Assembly: GCF_002836775.1 (NCBI RefSeq)
Contig: NZ_PJAQ01000006.1
Location: 1-64,000 of the forward strand
Direction: 5' to 3'
Source of the DNA: Colwellia sp. 12G3
GTDB taxonomy: Bacteria; Pseudomonadota; Gammaproteobacteria; Enterobacterales; Alteromonadaceae
Length of the DNA stretch: 64,000 bases
In this document: positions 8,409 through 20,578 of the stretch, in pieces
Numbering within the stretch: the stretch's first letter is position 1
Layout of the letters: each line of letters begins with the position of its first letter
Notes under the pieces: generated by a model
Database searches by the model: none
The model's input: only the letters and a program-made list of their open reading frames with translations
Told to the model about the DNA's origin: nothing
Made by a program: the position numbers and the translations under genes

Positions 8409-9650
8409 CTAAAGCATATAGTTTTCTGGCATTTCTAACGCTGCAACGCCAGAGTCTACCGCTGCTTGTGCAACAGCTCTTGCAACAGCAGCACACAGAC
8501 GAGAATCCATAGGCTTAGGTATAATGTAGTCTTTACCAAAGCTAAGGGCTGTCTCACCACTCGCTTTAAGTACTTCAGCAGGTACCGGTTTCTTGGCAAG
8601 CGCTCTAATAGCGTGTACCGCTGCTATCTTCATCGCATCGTTAATAGTACGAGCACGAACATCTAATGCACCACGGAAAATAAACGGAAAGCATAAAACA
8701 TTATTTACTTGATTAGGATAATCAGAACGACCTGTAGCCATAATTAAGTCATCACGAGCCGCAAGTGCAAGCTCTGGCTTAATTTCAGGATCAGGATTTG
8801 AACAAGCAAAAATAATAGGCTTATCAGCCATGGCTTGTACTTGCTTTGCTGATAGAAGATCTGGACCAGAGACACCAACAAAAACATCAGCGCCTTCAAT
8901 GGCATCATCTAGCGTTCTTTTATCGGTATTGTTAGCAAATAATTTCTTATATTCATTAAGATCATCACGACGCGTATGTACCACACCCTTAGTATCGAGC
9001 ATGTAGATTTTTTCTCGCTGTGCTCCACACTTAATCAACAATTCCATACAAGCTATCGCTGCAGCACCGGCACCTAGACATACAATATTAGCGTGTTTAA
9101 TATCTTTACCTTGAATATCTAATGCATTCATCATTCCAGCAGCCGTTACTATGGCGGTGCCGTGTTGGTCATCATGAAATACTGGGATTTTACAGCGTTC
9201 TATTAGCGCTTTTTCAATAGCGAAACATTCTGGTGCTTTAATATCTTCAAGGTTAATACCACCAAAACTATCAGCAATGTTCGCGACAGTATTAACAAAC
9301 TCTTCAACCGTTTTATGCTTTACTTCGATATCGAAAGAATCAATATTGGCGAAGCGTTTGAATAATAACGACTTGCCTTCCATCACTGGTTTTGAGGCCA
9401 TAGGACCTAAATTACCTAAGCCTAATACCGCAGTTCCATTAGTGATTACCGCTACAGTGTTGCCTTTAGCAGTATACTTATAAACATCGTCTGGGTTTTT
9501 TGCTATCTCTCGACAAGGCTCTGCAACACCAGGGCTGTATGCTAGTGACAAGTCATAACTTGTTTCAGCTGATGTTGTCAGTGCAACACAAATTTTACCT
9601 GGCGTAGGTAGAGAGTGGTAATCTAAAGCTTGCTGGCGTAGATCTGTCAT
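8409..9650 (-). CDS. NADP-type malic enzyme (oxaloacetate-decarboxylating)
   Basis: A 413-residue malic enzyme converting malate to pyruvate and CO2 with reduction of NAD(P)+. Visible motifs are LAYSPGVAEPC (about 37-47), the lysine-containing KGNTVAVITNGTAVLGLGNLG, metal ligands in the region EDIKAPECF and FHDDQHGTA, and the nucleotide fold IVCLGAGAAAIACMELL (about 189-206). The length equals the catalytic half of MaeB; the C-terminal phosphotransacetylase-like domain of enterobacterial MaeB is absent, as in many short bacterial forms. NADP preference cannot be read with certainty. A monocistronic unit with its own terminator; role is likely NADPH and pyruvate supply. Confidence 0.93.
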   Translation of the reverse strand: MTDLRQQALDYHSLPTPGKICVALTTSAETSYDLSLAYSPGVAEPCREIAKNPDDVYKYTAKGNTVAVITNGTAVLGLGNLGPMASKPVMEGKSLLFKRFANIDSFDIEVKHKTVEEFVNTVANIADSFGGINLEDIKAPECFAIEKALIERCKIPVFHDDQHGTAIVTAAGMMNALDIQGKDIKHANIVCLGAGAAAIACMELLIKCGAQREKIYMLDTKGVVHTRRDDLNEYKKLFANNTDKRTLDDAIEGADVFVGVSGPDLLSAKQVQAMADKPIIFACSNPDPEIKPELALAARDDLIMATGRSDYPNQVNNVLCFPFIFRGALDVRARTINDAMKIAAVHAIRALAKKPVPAEVLKASGETALSFGKDYIIPKPMDSRLCAAVARAVAQAAVDSGVAALEMPENYML

Positions 9651-10143
9651 GAAGGTTCCTAATGCGTTATTAATAGTGTTAGTTTGTTGTTAATGAAAGT
9701 ATAGCCATGTTTGTTTTTTATTATTATCGTTATTATTAACACTAGCCTTTACTTACTTATATGGTATTTCATAGTGATAGAGCAATACAAGCCTGTTTTA
9801 CTATATAACCGCTATGTAAGCTGTAACTAATGAGACTATAGCATACGATAAAAACATATCAATTTGATAAATATTGGCTATTTACAATTAACTATTCAAG
9901 TAAAAACACAAGGTATGTATGATGAAATGGCCTTAAGCGCCTTTAAAACATATTAACTAGCGAAAAGCCATACATGCAGGATTATGAAAGTCGAAATGAA
10001 TTAATCTAGACATCCGATCACTTAGAACCACATTTATATTATGCGTAAAATTTTTCCAAAAAAAAGTCCAACACTAGGCTGGACTTTATTATTCAGAAAT
10101 TACTTTACCCTTTCTTTATAGATAAGGGTAAGTAAAGCAGTAC
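9651..10143. other. Intergenic stretch between malic enzyme and purA
   Basis: It holds the upstream region of the malic enzyme gene and the purA terminator (10056-10087). Next to the purA stop is another hairpin, TTACCCTT (10105-10112) with AAGGGTAA (10124-10131), without a T-tract. An imperfect AT-rich palindrome lies near 9857-9875. I see no gene or repeat family in the rest. Confidence 0.4.
10056..10087 (-). terminator. Terminator of purA
   Basis: On the minus strand AAAGTCCA (10080-10087) pairs with TGGACTTT (10063-10070) around a nine-base loop and is followed by about eight T, 57 bases after the purA stop. Confidence 0.85.
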
Positions 10144-11445
<1,302 letters not shown>

Positions 11446-11565
11446 CTATTTCGTAAGAAAATTAGGCGGGAATTTTACCAAAGAAATAATTATAGTCCAA
11501 GTTAAAAAAGCAGCTTTTTAAGATGCTTTTAAAATAACTAAGTAAGTTAACAAGTTAGCTGTAAA

Positions 11566-12165
11566 TTATTCATAGCCCCAGGGAGTAACTGGCGCACTAA
11601 TTGGCTTTGTTAAATCAAAATCGACCCTGAATTCTCTCCCTTGACGGATCAAACGATAGGTAAATTTTTCTGGATAGATATACATTTGCCACGTATTGCC
11701 AACTGACTGCGGTATACCTTGATCAACAAAAAGCTCTTTAGAGTATTGATCTGCAGGGAAAGATTGCATCTGTGCCCAACCCGCATCATCAGTATGTCCA
11801 CCATACATAGTTGATTTATCATTACTGCCATCTTTCTGACGATGATCATGTTTTAGTGAAAGACCAGAGCCCGTTTTAGTTATAATCCACGTTCTCGATG
11901 AATCATCACCCACATGAAAAGGCACTTGTAATTGACGGTCGGTACACTTGCGTACATGCATAATTAGTTTTTTATTAGCAAAACTTCCTCCCGCAGCATT
12001 ATCAACAGTCACCTTGCCTTCATATGACTTACCACAATGTTTACTTATATTGTTAAAGAAATCATCTTGAGTCTTTATTGAAACTAAGGGAGCTTCCGCA
12101 GCCATTAATGTTGCGGTTATTGGCAATGATGCGATAACAGCGATTACATATCTTCTTATTTTCAT
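11566..12165 (-). CDS. Periplasmic protein of unknown function
   Basis: Start chosen at 12165, where AAGG lies seven bases upstream and the protein opens with a clear signal peptide (MKIRRYVIAVIASLPITATLMA-A); the longer frame to 12324 has no comparable site. The product is 199 residues. The mature part has two well-spaced cysteines (near KHCGKSYEGK and VRKCTDRQL) that could form a disulfide, followed by an aromatic, charged region. I recognise no named family and no catalytic motif; it looks like a conserved secreted protein of marine gammaproteobacteria. It lies between hflC and purA on the same strand but is separated from hflC by a terminator. Confidence 0.7.
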   Translation of the reverse strand: MKIRRYVIAVIASLPITATLMAAEAPLVSIKTQDDFFNNISKHCGKSYEGKVTVDNAAGGSFANKKLIMHVRKCTDRQLQVPFHVGDDSSRTWIITKTGSGLSLKHDHRQKDGSNDKSTMYGGHTDDAGWAQMQSFPADQYSKELFVDQGIPQSVGNTWQMYIYPEKFTYRLIRQGREFRVDFDLTKPISAPVTPWGYE

Positions 12166-12337
12166 ATTTTTACCTTCATTGAATTTAAATTTCCGCAATT
12201 TTTGTGCTTCCACTTGATTGGCTAGGATGTAGGGTTTATCTCTTTGAATATAACAGAAGTAAACATAAATATATGTTTCATAGTGTTCATTTGATAATGA
12301 CTTTACTCTGCTATATTTCAGCATTGTTTAGGCATAA

Positions 12338-12363
12338 AAAAGCCAGCAAATATGCTGGCTTTT
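12338..12363 (-). terminator. Terminator of the hfl operon
   Basis: AAAAGCCAGCA (12338-12348) and TGCTGGCTTTT (12353-12363) form an 11-base-pair stem with a 4-base loop and a T run on the minus strand, 34 bases after the hflC stop. It could also work on the plus strand. Confidence 0.85.
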
Positions 12364-12396
12364 ATTAATAATCAGGAACTAATATATCAATGATTA

Positions 12397-13284
12397 CTAT
12401 TTTTTAGCTGCACTACCGTCTTTTAAAAAACGGAAGAATTCGCTATCAGGCTTAACAACCATGATATCATTTTTGCTGCTAAAACTTTTTTCATAGGCTT
12501 CTAGACTACGGTAGAAACTATAAAACTCTGCATCCTTAGTATAAGCATCTGAATACACTTTCGCTGCCAAAGCATCGCCTTCACCACGCAATGTAAAAGA
12601 GTTCTTTTGTGCTTCAGCTAACATTATTGTCACTTTAGCATCAATAGTAGCGCGTATAATTTCTGCTTGCTCTTGACCTTGTGATCTATGCTCTTTAGCA
12701 ACCGCAGTTCGCTCAGCACGCATACGCTCATAAATAGACTGACTTATCTCGGTAGGTAAGTTGATCGCTTTAATACGAACATCAACAACTTCGATGCCAA
12801 GCTCTTCACGACTACTCGCAGCACTTACTAGCGCTTTACTCATTATCGCGTCACGATCACCCGACACAATATCTTTAATGGTACGATTACCAAATTCCGT
12901 ACGCAGACCATTATTAATTTTTTGTTTTAATAATGCACGAGCATTATCTACAGAGCCTGAAGTACGAAGGTAATAAGTAGAGAAATCAACAATACGCCAT
13001 TTTGCAAAAGAGTCGACTATTAGATCTTTTTTCTCTGAGGTTACAAATCTATCTGCTGGTTCATCTAATGTTTGAATACGTGCATCTAGTTTACGTACTG
13101 TCTCAATAAATGGAATCTTAAAGTGTAAACCTGGTTCAAACACCATCATTTCATCAGTAGCACTGTCACGCTTAATTTTTGAAAATTGGAATACGATGCC
13201 ACGTTGACCTTCGTAAATAACAAAAACGGACGATACAGCGAAAATGAGCAGTAACGATAATATAGCAATGGAAAAATTCTTCAT
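12397..13284 (-). CDS. hflC: FtsH modulator HflC
   Basis: A 295-residue inner-membrane protein of the SPFH/band 7 family. One N-terminal helix (about residues 5-24) is followed by EGQRGIVFQFSKI and the band 7 domain, then a long helix containing RMRAERTAVAKEHRSQGQEQAEIIRA. With HflK it forms the large periplasmic cage around the FtsH protease and modulates its choice of substrates. The gene follows hflK by three bases and is last in the hflX-hflK-hflC order, as in Escherichia coli. Confidence 0.96.
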   Translation of the reverse strand: MKNFSIAILSLLLIFAVSSVFVIYEGQRGIVFQFSKIKRDSATDEMMVFEPGLHFKIPFIETVRKLDARIQTLDEPADRFVTSEKKDLIVDSFAKWRIVDFSTYYLRTSGSVDNARALLKQKINNGLRTEFGNRTIKDIVSGDRDAIMSKALVSAASSREELGIEVVDVRIKAINLPTEISQSIYERMRAERTAVAKEHRSQGQEQAEIIRATIDAKVTIMLAEAQKNSFTLRGEGDALAAKVYSDAYTKDAEFYSFYRSLEAYEKSFSSKNDIMVVKPDSEFFRFLKDGSAAKK

Positions 13285-13287
13285 TTC

Positions 13288-14436
13288 TTAGTTACTCCCA
13301 TTATTAAATCTATCAGAACGATCTGATGATGAAGTAGGTGATGTATTTACATTAGGCTCATTTACTGGTGCATAATTAGATTTACCACTACGATTGCTAG
13401 TATTTTGTTGCTGAATAATTTTATCTAAAGGTAAATACATCATATTATTTCCCCCTTCAACATCAATCATAACTTTACTCGTATTACCATACACTTTTTC
13501 CATGGTAGCTATGTATAAACGTTCACGTGTTACTTTTGGAGCCGCTTGGTATTCTGGTAAAATTTTCTCAAAACGAGCAACTTCACCTTGTGCATCTAAA
13601 ACGATTCGACTTTTATAAGCAAGTGCCTCTTGTTCCATACGTTTAGCACGGCCACGTGCACGGGGCTCTATGCCACGAGCATAAGCTTCAGCTTCACGCA
13701 AGAAACGCACTTCATCTTCTTGTGCCGAAATTGCATCATCAAAAGCATCTTTCACTTCATTAGGTGGACGAGCATCTTTAAAGTTAACATCTACAATAAT
13801 TAACCCTAGGTTATAAGGCTCGATAACTTTATCTAACTCTTCCCAAACTGACTGACGAATAGACTCTCGACCACTGGTTAAAATATCATCCATTTTAGCA
13901 TGACCGACAACATAACGTAGTGCACTATCAAGTGATTGCTTTAAGCTATCATCTGCATTGGTAACACTAAAAATATAATTGCGAGCATCAACTACGCGAT
14001 ACTGAATTTCCATTTCAACACTTACTACATTTTCATCTTTGGTTAACATAAAACCAGATGAAGGCATTTCACGTGTACTTTGCATATCAACCGGGATAAT
14101 GCGATCTATAAAGGTCCATTTCCAGTTAATACCTGGTTCAACAGTGCCTGAATATTCTCCAAATTTTAGTACTATGCCCTGCTCGGCTTCTTTAATGGTG
14201 TAAAAACCACTAAATGCATAAACCACAGACGCAACAACAAGAAGGATAGATAGTCCAATATTAGAAAAGCTTTTACCTGATCCAGAACCACCTTTAGTTG
14301 TTTTACCACCAAATATACCGGTAACTTTTTTACCAAGATCATTAAGAAGTTCATCTAAATCTGGTGGCCCTTGATTCTTGCCACCCTTGTTTTTCCAGGG
14401 GTCTTTTTCATCATTCCCCGGTTCGTTCCAAGCCAT
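13288..14436 (-). CDS. hflK: FtsH modulator HflK
   Basis: I start it at 14436 (MAWNEPGNDEKDPW), where GGAG lies six bases upstream and the N-terminus matches known HflK; the in-frame ATG at 14472 would add 12 unlikely residues. The product is 382 residues: a Gly/Pro-rich cytosolic N-terminus with GPPDLDELL, one membrane helix (about 62-82), the SPFH/band 7 domain beginning EAEQGIVLKFGEYSG, a long helix with EAEAYARGIEPRARGRAKRM, and a disordered Asn/Ser-rich tail. It is the partner of HflC in the FtsH-HflKC complex. Confidence 0.96.
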   Translation of the reverse strand: MAWNEPGNDEKDPWKNKGGKNQGPPDLDELLNDLGKKVTGIFGGKTTKGGSGSGKSFSNIGLSILLVVASVVYAFSGFYTIKEAEQGIVLKFGEYSGTVEPGINWKWTFIDRIIPVDMQSTREMPSSGFMLTKDENVVSVEMEIQYRVVDARNYIFSVTNADDSLKQSLDSALRYVVGHAKMDDILTSGRESIRQSVWEELDKVIEPYNLGLIIVDVNFKDARPPNEVKDAFDDAISAQEDEVRFLREAEAYARGIEPRARGRAKRMEQEALAYKSRIVLDAQGEVARFEKILPEYQAAPKVTRERLYIATMEKVYGNTSKVMIDVEGGNNMMYLPLDKIIQQQNTSNRSGKSNYAPVNEPNVNTSPTSSSDRSDRFNNGSN

Positions 14437-14498
14437 ATTGTTCTCCACTAAAATTGGCGAAAATAAAATCATCGCCCTTACAATTAAAAATTATTTAA

Positions 14499-15785
14499 TT
14501 AATGTTTAATATAGTCAGCTAACTCACTGTACTTATTAGCAATTAATCGCTCCCATTCCCGCGATGGCATATTAACTTCAAGGTGACAGTGACCTTGCTC
14601 ATCAAACGCCTCGCTAGTAACGCAATTTAACCTGTATAACTCACCACGTAATTTGCCAGCACTTGGTGGGATACTCAAATGATGATTAACCACTTTTATA
14701 TCTAAGCGTTCGGCCAGCGCAGTAAATAGCAGTTCAGTACCGATATTTGCCTGAGCTGATAACCAAACACGAATTGGCAACCCTTGATCGTCTCTATCTA
14801 TTCTTGGTTCAATATCATCTAAGTTATCAATTTTATTACAGATAATTAACTGAGGTACATCGTTCGCTTCAATCTCTTTAAGTACATGTTCTACTTGTTC
14901 GATATTTTCGCTACGCCTGTCATCTGAAATATCAACTACATGCAATAACAATTCAGCTTCGCGCGTTTCAGTTAGTGTCGCCTTAAACGCAGCAACTAAA
15001 TCATGCGGTAGGTGGCGAATAAACCCCACTGTATCAGCTAGAATGACACGACCTACACCAACTAAATCAATTTTTCTTAACGTTGGATCTAAAGTCGCAA
15101 AAAGCTGATCAGCGGCATACACATCTGCCTGTGTTAAGGTATTAAACAGTGTTGATTTACCAGCATTGGTATATCCAACCAAAGATAAAGTCGGTAACTC
15201 GGCTCGAGTTCTCGCTCTGCGTCCTTGTTGTCTTTGTACTTCAACTTTGCCTAAACGTTTACGGATATTAACCATACGTTCACGCAATAAACGCCTATCT
15301 GTTTCAAGTTGTGTTTCACCTGGCCCTCTAAGGCCGATGCCACCTTTTTGTCTTTCTAAGTGAGTCCAGCCTCGAATTAAACGACTACTCATATGACGTA
15401 ATTGTGCTAACTCAACTTGTAACTTACCTTCATGCGTTCTAGCACGTTGCGCAAAGATATCAAGAATTAAGGTGGTACGATCAACCACACGACATTCACA
15501 TAATACTTCAATATTCTTTTCTTGTGATGGCGTTAAACTATGATTAAACAGAACGACATTAGCGCCAACTAGATGAACAGCATCACGAATTTCTTCAGCC
15601 TTCCCCGATCCGACAAAAAAGCGAGGGTGAGGAGTATTTCGTTTGCCTGTGACAACGGTTAACGCTTGTACACCGGCAGAAGACACTAACATTTTAAATT
15701 CGTTTAGGTCTTCTCTACTGCTTTCATCTGGAAAGTCTAAATGAACTAATACTGCTTGCTCACCCGCTTGATAACGTTCAAACAA
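14499..15785 (-). CDS. hflX: Ribosome-associated GTPase HflX
   Basis: A 428-residue GTPase of the OBG-HflX group that splits stalled ribosomes, notably under heat stress. The N-terminal nucleotide-binding domain includes GSGKAEEI and a helical arm rich in Arg (RLLRERMVNIRKRLGKVEVQRQQGRRAR). The G domain shows G1 GYTNAGKSTLFN, G2/G3 ATLDPTLRKI and DTVGFIRHLP, and G4 CNKIDNL. It lies between hfq and hflK with short gaps, in the conserved order. Confidence 0.97.
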   Translation of the reverse strand: MFERYQAGEQAVLVHLDFPDESSREDLNEFKMLVSSAGVQALTVVTGKRNTPHPRFFVGSGKAEEIRDAVHLVGANVVLFNHSLTPSQEKNIEVLCECRVVDRTTLILDIFAQRARTHEGKLQVELAQLRHMSSRLIRGWTHLERQKGGIGLRGPGETQLETDRRLLRERMVNIRKRLGKVEVQRQQGRRARTRAELPTLSLVGYTNAGKSTLFNTLTQADVYAADQLFATLDPTLRKIDLVGVGRVILADTVGFIRHLPHDLVAAFKATLTETREAELLLHVVDISDDRRSENIEQVEHVLKEIEANDVPQLIICNKIDNLDDIEPRIDRDDQGLPIRVWLSAQANIGTELLFTALAERLDIKVVNHHLSIPPSAGKLRGELYRLNCVTSEAFDEQGHCHLEVNMPSREWERLIANKYSELADYIKH

Positions 15786-15839
15786 TAGCGTTAAATCCTA
15801 GTACCATAATTAATCGTACTAAAAAACAGATAAAAAGCT

Positions 15840-16163
<324 letters not shown>

Positions 16164-16258
16164 TTACTATAAAAACAACACAACAAAACGTTGTATTAAA
16201 TAGCTAACGAATTAATTATACATCAATTTTCAACTATTGCTTTATATTTGCTTACCCT

Positions 16259-17209
16259 TTAATTCTTTGCGTTAAGCAGTGATAAAACTTGGTTTAAATT
16301 GGTTTTATCATCCGTTGTCAGCCAATGTAAATCAGGCCAATTTCTTAGCCAAGTTAGCTGTCTTTTAGCTAATTGTCTGGTTGCACAAACACCACGAAAA
16401 ATCATTTCATCGTGATCAAATTCACCATCAAGGTATTGCCACATCTGTCTATAGCCAACACAACGAATTGACGGTAAATCTTGATGTAAGTCATCTCGTG
16501 ATTTTAACTTAATCACTTCCTGTTCAAAGCCCTGATCTATCATTTGTTGATAGCGCAGTGCTATTCGCTCATGAAGAGTACTACGTTCTTGGGGAGCTAT
16601 AGCTAATTGTAAAACATTGCCGGCGAGCTTAGCACCTTTTATTTGAGTCAATTGTGTCAAAGTGTTACCCGTCAACCTATACACTTCTAATGCTCGAGTG
16701 ATACGTTGGGGGTCATTCGGGTGTATTCGCTCAGCAGAAACAGGATCTATTTCGGCTAGCTGGTCATGCATTGTTTGCCAGCCTTGTGTTAACGCTTCAC
16801 TCTCAATTACTTTTCGTATATTAGCATTAGCTGTTGGTAAAGGTGATATACCTTCAATTAAGCTTTTAAAGTACATCATAGTGCCGCCGACCAACAATGG
16901 AATGCGGTTATTACTTCGTATTTCTGCAATTTGGGCTAAAGCATCATGACAAAAATCTGCTGCTGAGTAGCTTTCACTGGCATCACGTAAATTGATAAGT
17001 CTATGGGGGTAGCTAGCCAATTCCGCTGTTGTTGGTTTGGCTGTACCAATATCCATATCTCGATAAATAAGCGCAGAATCAACACTAACAATATCGCAAG
17101 GCAATGCGGTTTGCAGTGCCATCGCCAAAGCGGTTTTACCCGATGCGGTTGGCCCCATTAAACAAATAACAGGTGGTTGATTAGATTCTGCGATGCTTTG
17201 AACTGACAC
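16259..17209 (-). CDS. miaA: tRNA dimethylallyltransferase MiaA
   Basis: A 316-residue enzyme that adds the dimethylallyl group to N6 of A37 in tRNAs reading UNN codons. It has the P-loop [11 protein letters not shown] (about 19-29), [29 protein letters not shown] and the tRNA-contacting [17 protein letters not shown]. The C-terminal [12 protein letters not shown] is typical. It lies 26 bases after mutL and is probably co-transcribed with it. Confidence 0.97.
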   Translation of the reverse strand: MSVQSIAESNQPPVICLMGPTASGKTALAMALQTALPCDIVSVDSALIYRDMDIGTAKPTTAELASYPHRLINLRDASESYSAADFCHDALAQIAEIRSNNRIPLLVGGTMMYFKSLIEGISPLPTANANIRKVIESEALTQGWQTMHDQLAEIDPVSAERIHPNDPQRITRALEVYRLTGNTLTQLTQIKGAKLAGNVLQLAIAPQERSTLHERIALRYQQMIDQGFEQEVIKLKSRDDLHQDLPSIRCVGYRQMWQYLDGEFDHDEMIFRGVCATRQLAKRQLTWLRNWPDLHWLTTDDKTNLNQVLSLLNAKN

Positions 17210-17235
17210 GAATACGTAACTCTTATTTAGAATGA

Positions 17236-19221
17236 CTAAAATAACTTCTTAATATGTGATGTAAGGTCAAGAGGGATAGAATTCAAGAGTAATTGCTGAC
17301 TAAGTTGTTCATTAAATAATTTTTTAGATAATTTTAATAAAATATCAGCTTGTGTTTCGTCATATTGGCTTAAAACCATCGCTAAACCAACACTATAATG
17401 AATGTCCGTTTCACAAAGTGCTACACCGTTTTTGAGATTTAAACTTTTAATAAGTTCATCAAGGATGGTTAGCAGCGCGTTACTTACATCTTGCTCACGT
17501 AATAACGCCGGAAATTGCCTAATTTGTATTTTATTTTTACTCTGCTCAACAAACACAATACCAGCTTTAGAGAGTAGCTCTTGCTCCGCTAATGCGATGC
17601 TTCGTTGTTCCTCAGAAAGGCTTAACATTACCGGTAATAACAGCGGTTGACTGACTAATCCTTCAGTAGAGTCCTCTAACAAATCATGTCTACGTGGCCA
17701 GCTTTGCTCAACAAGTTTACCGTAAGTACTTTTCGCTAATTTAAAGAGCGATAACACTCTCACACCACTTACCGCTTTATAAAGTGCATATCCGGGCTGG
17801 GATAAGCTTAGAAGAATGCTTTGCTCAGCGGAACTATGCAGACCCGTAATATTTAGCTCATGTGCCACGTTAGGAGCAGAACCATTGGAAAGCACTTCTT
17901 GCTTGTAGTTTTCAACATGAGGTGTCATTAATGCCTGATAATTACTCGCTGCAGCTAGGGAAACTTCATTCGACTGTGCTTTTTGGTTATTACCGCCGTA
18001 GCCACTAACAGCGGGATCATAGACCGACTGACTGCTATTTGCATCACTAACATGTTGCAATGGTCTAACATAATCAGCTCGAGGGTAATTCACCGCAGAA
18101 TGACTGACGTTTTCTGAATTGGTTGGCGAATAGTTAGCTGGCGCTTCATTTGCTGTGGAATATGACTGTTCGGTTACTAGCGACATATCATTATTAGCAG
18201 AAGTAAATAATTCTTCGCCAGATAGCCCTGACGTCAGCGCTTTATGGCAAACGGAGTAGATAAAATCATGCACATAGCGACTTTGATGAAAACGTACTTC
18301 ATGTTTCGATGGATGAACATTTACATCCACCTCTTTATGGTCAAGCTGTAAAAAAAGTACAAATGCAGGGTAGGTATCCGGTGGCAGTAAATCGGCATAC
18401 GCTTGTCGAATGGCATGATTAATTAACTTGTCACGCATCATGCGTCCATTTACATAGCTATAACACAGATCATTTTGACTGCGCGAGAAACTTGGTTTTG
18501 CTAACCAACCCGATAGCGTCATGTTGTCATGAGGGCAATCGACCTCAACGGCATGTTCAATAAACTTTGGGCCACAAATCATAGCAACACGTTTAGTACA
18601 TTGTGCATGAGTACTCGCCATGCGATATTGTCGAACAGTATTCCCGTTATGCGTAAGGATAAAACTCACTTCAAAGTGGGCAAGCGCGATCCGTCTTACG
18701 ACTTCATCAATATGATTAAATTCAGTTTTTTCCGTACGTAAAAACTTTCGCCTAGCCGGTGTATTGAAAAACAAGTCGAGTACTTCAATACTGGTACCAT
18801 CGGGATGAGCTGCGGGTTTTATGCTCACTGACATATCCCGTCCTTCTGCAACAGCTTGCCATGCTGTTGCTTGTGCTTTTGGCTTAGATGTTAACGTTAA
18901 TCTGGCAACCGAGCTGATACTGGCTAATGCTTCACCACGAAAACCTAAGCTATCAATAGCTTCTAAGTCACTCAAATTTTTAATTTTACTGGTTGCATGA
19001 CGGCTTAATGCCAAGGTTAATTCGTCTTTTACTATGCCATGACCATTATCAGTAATTTTTATCTTTTTAATGCCACCTTTATCAACATCGATATGAATAG
19101 ACGTCGCCCCCGCATCGAGACTGTTTTCAATCAATTCTTTAATAACAGATGCAGGGCGTTCGACCACTTCACCAGCAGCAATTTGGTTGGCCAAACGTGC
19201 AGGCAAGATAGCAATAGTCAT
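17236..19221 (-). CDS. mutL: DNA mismatch repair protein MutL
   Basis: A 661-residue GHKL ATPase linking MutS to MutH and UvrD. The ATPase core shows [12 protein letters not shown] (catalytic Glu), [17 protein letters not shown] and [12 protein letters not shown]. The DNA-binding second domain contains VNGRMMRDK and [14 protein letters not shown] Ser/Asn-rich linker (about 345-460) precedes the dimerisation domain. I do not see the DQHA(X)2E(X)4E endonuclease motif, as expected for an organism using MutH. It is followed by miaA and preceded by amiB with six bases between. Confidence 0.96.
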   Translation of the reverse strand: MTIAILPARLANQIAAGEVVERPASVIKELIENSLDAGATSIHIDVDKGGIKKIKITDNGHGIVKDELTLALSRHATSKIKNLSDLEAIDSLGFRGEALASISSVARLTLTSKPKAQATAWQAVAEGRDMSVSIKPAAHPDGTSIEVLDLFFNTPARRKFLRTEKTEFNHIDEVVRRIALAHFEVSFILTHNGNTVRQYRMASTHAQCTKRVAMICGPKFIEHAVEVDCPHDNMTLSGWLAKPSFSRSQNDLCYSYVNGRMMRDKLINHAIRQAYADLLPPDTYPAFVLFLQLDHKEVDVNVHPSKHEVRFHQSRYVHDFIYSVCHKALTSGLSGEELFTSANNDMSLVTEQSYSTANEAPANYSPTNSENVSHSAVNYPRADYVRPLQHVSDANSSQSVYDPAVSGYGGNNQKAQSNEVSLAAASNYQALMTPHVENYKQEVLSNGSAPNVAHELNITGLHSSAEQSILLSLSQPGYALYKAVSGVRVLSLFKLAKSTYGKLVEQSWPRRHDLLEDSTEGLVSQPLLLPVMLSLSEEQRSIALAEQELLSKAGIVFVEQSKNKIQIRQFPALLREQDVSNALLTILDELIKSLNLKNGVALCETDIHYSVGLAMVLSQYDETQADILLKLSKKLFNEQLSQQLLLNSIPLDLTSHIKKLF

Positions 19222-19227
19222 AGGGGT

Positions 19228-20562
19228 TTATCCGGTACGGGGAATTTTTAATGTTTGACCAATTCTTAATGAATTAGATTTTAAACCATTGATATTTATT
19301 AACTTACTCATCGATGTATTGTAACGTTTGGCTAATACAGATAGTGACTCTCCGCTACGTACCTTATGCTTTTTATAGCCTACTGAAGCAAAATAAGACC
19401 CTGTTAAGGGGTGTGCCATAAAGTGATTTTTGATACCGTTATGAATTGCATCAGCTAAGCGTTGCTGGTGTTTAGACCAGATTAGGTTTTGTTCTTCTTT
19501 ATGATTAGAAATAAAGCCTGTTTCGACCAGTATTGAAGGTATATCCGACGATTTAAGTACCGCGAAGTTACCATTTTGAGGTGTTTTTTTGTGCATTGTA
19601 GTGATTTTTTCAAGCTCTTTTATGACATTATTAGCCACACCAAAACTGACGCCTAATGAGTGCTCTTTGCTCATATCAGCTAAAGCTAGCGCTAAATGAC
19701 TGTCTGAGGTATTTTTAATTACACCGCCACCACCGCCCAATAATTCTGATTTTTTCTCTCGATTTAGCAACCATCTCGATAATTCTGATTCTGCACGACT
19801 TTTAGTTACCACCCAAACTGAGGCTCCACTGGGCTTGGGGGTATGAAAAGCATCTGCATGTATTGAGACAAAAAAATCTACATGTTTATCTCTCGCTAAG
19901 CTAGTGCGACGATTCAAATCGACATGATAATCACCACTTCGGATCATTACCGCTTTCATACCCTTTTCGTTATTAATTAACTTCTGCAATTTTTTAGCTA
20001 TCGCTAAGGTTACTCTTTTTTCGTAGGTACCTTTACCACCAATTGAACCGGGATCTTCACCACCATGACCGGCATCAATGCCAATAATGATATCGCCAAC
20101 ACTTTCCTTTGGTTTAGAAACATTCTTTTGACTACGATTTTTATCGTAAAGATCAATCACCAAGCGATTTCCGTATTGTCCCGCAGGTGCTAATGGAAAA
20201 ACGGTGAGCTGATAAGATTTAGTTAATTCTAATACTAAGCGGGTTTTACCCTTACTGACACTGGAACGAAAAAGCTTAACTCGAGGATCGTTAACTGCAA
20301 GGCTACGTAATGAAACGGTATTTTTTGTATCGGTAAAGTCAATTACCAATCGGTCTGGTTTACTAAGGGTAAAAAATTTATAGTCTGGCTTTTGCTTAAC
20401 ATCAAAAACAATACGAGTATTTTCTGGCGCTGGCCACACACGAATGCCATCAATGCTATTGGCAGCAAAAGTACTCACCGAAAATAAACTTGATAAAGCT
20501 ATAACACATAGCAAACTTAGAACACGTAGCTTTGCTATCGCTAGGAGACTTCTCCGATACAT
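19228..20562 (-). CDS. amiB: N-acetylmuramoyl-L-alanine amidase AmiB-type
   Basis: A 444-residue periplasmic amidase that cleaves the peptide from septal peptidoglycan during daughter-cell separation. A signal peptide (about 1-33, ending STFA) is followed by an AMIN domain (about 38-130, septal targeting), a zinc amidase_3 domain with IGIDAGHGGEDPGSIG, SIHADAFHTP and the catalytic ILVETGFISN, and a C-terminal LysM (KVRSGESLSVLAKRYNTS). Its position between tsaE and mutL is that of AmiB. Activity should depend on an EnvC-like activator, which is not in the window. Confidence 0.95.
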   Translation of the reverse strand: MYRRSLLAIAKLRVLSLLCVIALSSLFSVSTFAANSIDGIRVWPAPENTRIVFDVKQKPDYKFFTLSKPDRLVIDFTDTKNTVSLRSLAVNDPRVKLFRSSVSKGKTRLVLELTKSYQLTVFPLAPAGQYGNRLVIDLYDKNRSQKNVSKPKESVGDIIIGIDAGHGGEDPGSIGGKGTYEKRVTLAIAKKLQKLINNEKGMKAVMIRSGDYHVDLNRRTSLARDKHVDFFVSIHADAFHTPKPSGASVWVVTKSRAESELSRWLLNREKKSELLGGGGGVIKNTSDSHLALALADMSKEHSLGVSFGVANNVIKELEKITTMHKKTPQNGNFAVLKSSDIPSILVETGFISNHKEEQNLIWSKHQQRLADAIHNGIKNHFMAHPLTGSYFASVGYKKHKVRSGESLSVLAKRYNTSMSKLININGLKSNSLRIGQTLKIPRTG

Positions 20563-20578
20563 CCAACTACCCCAATTT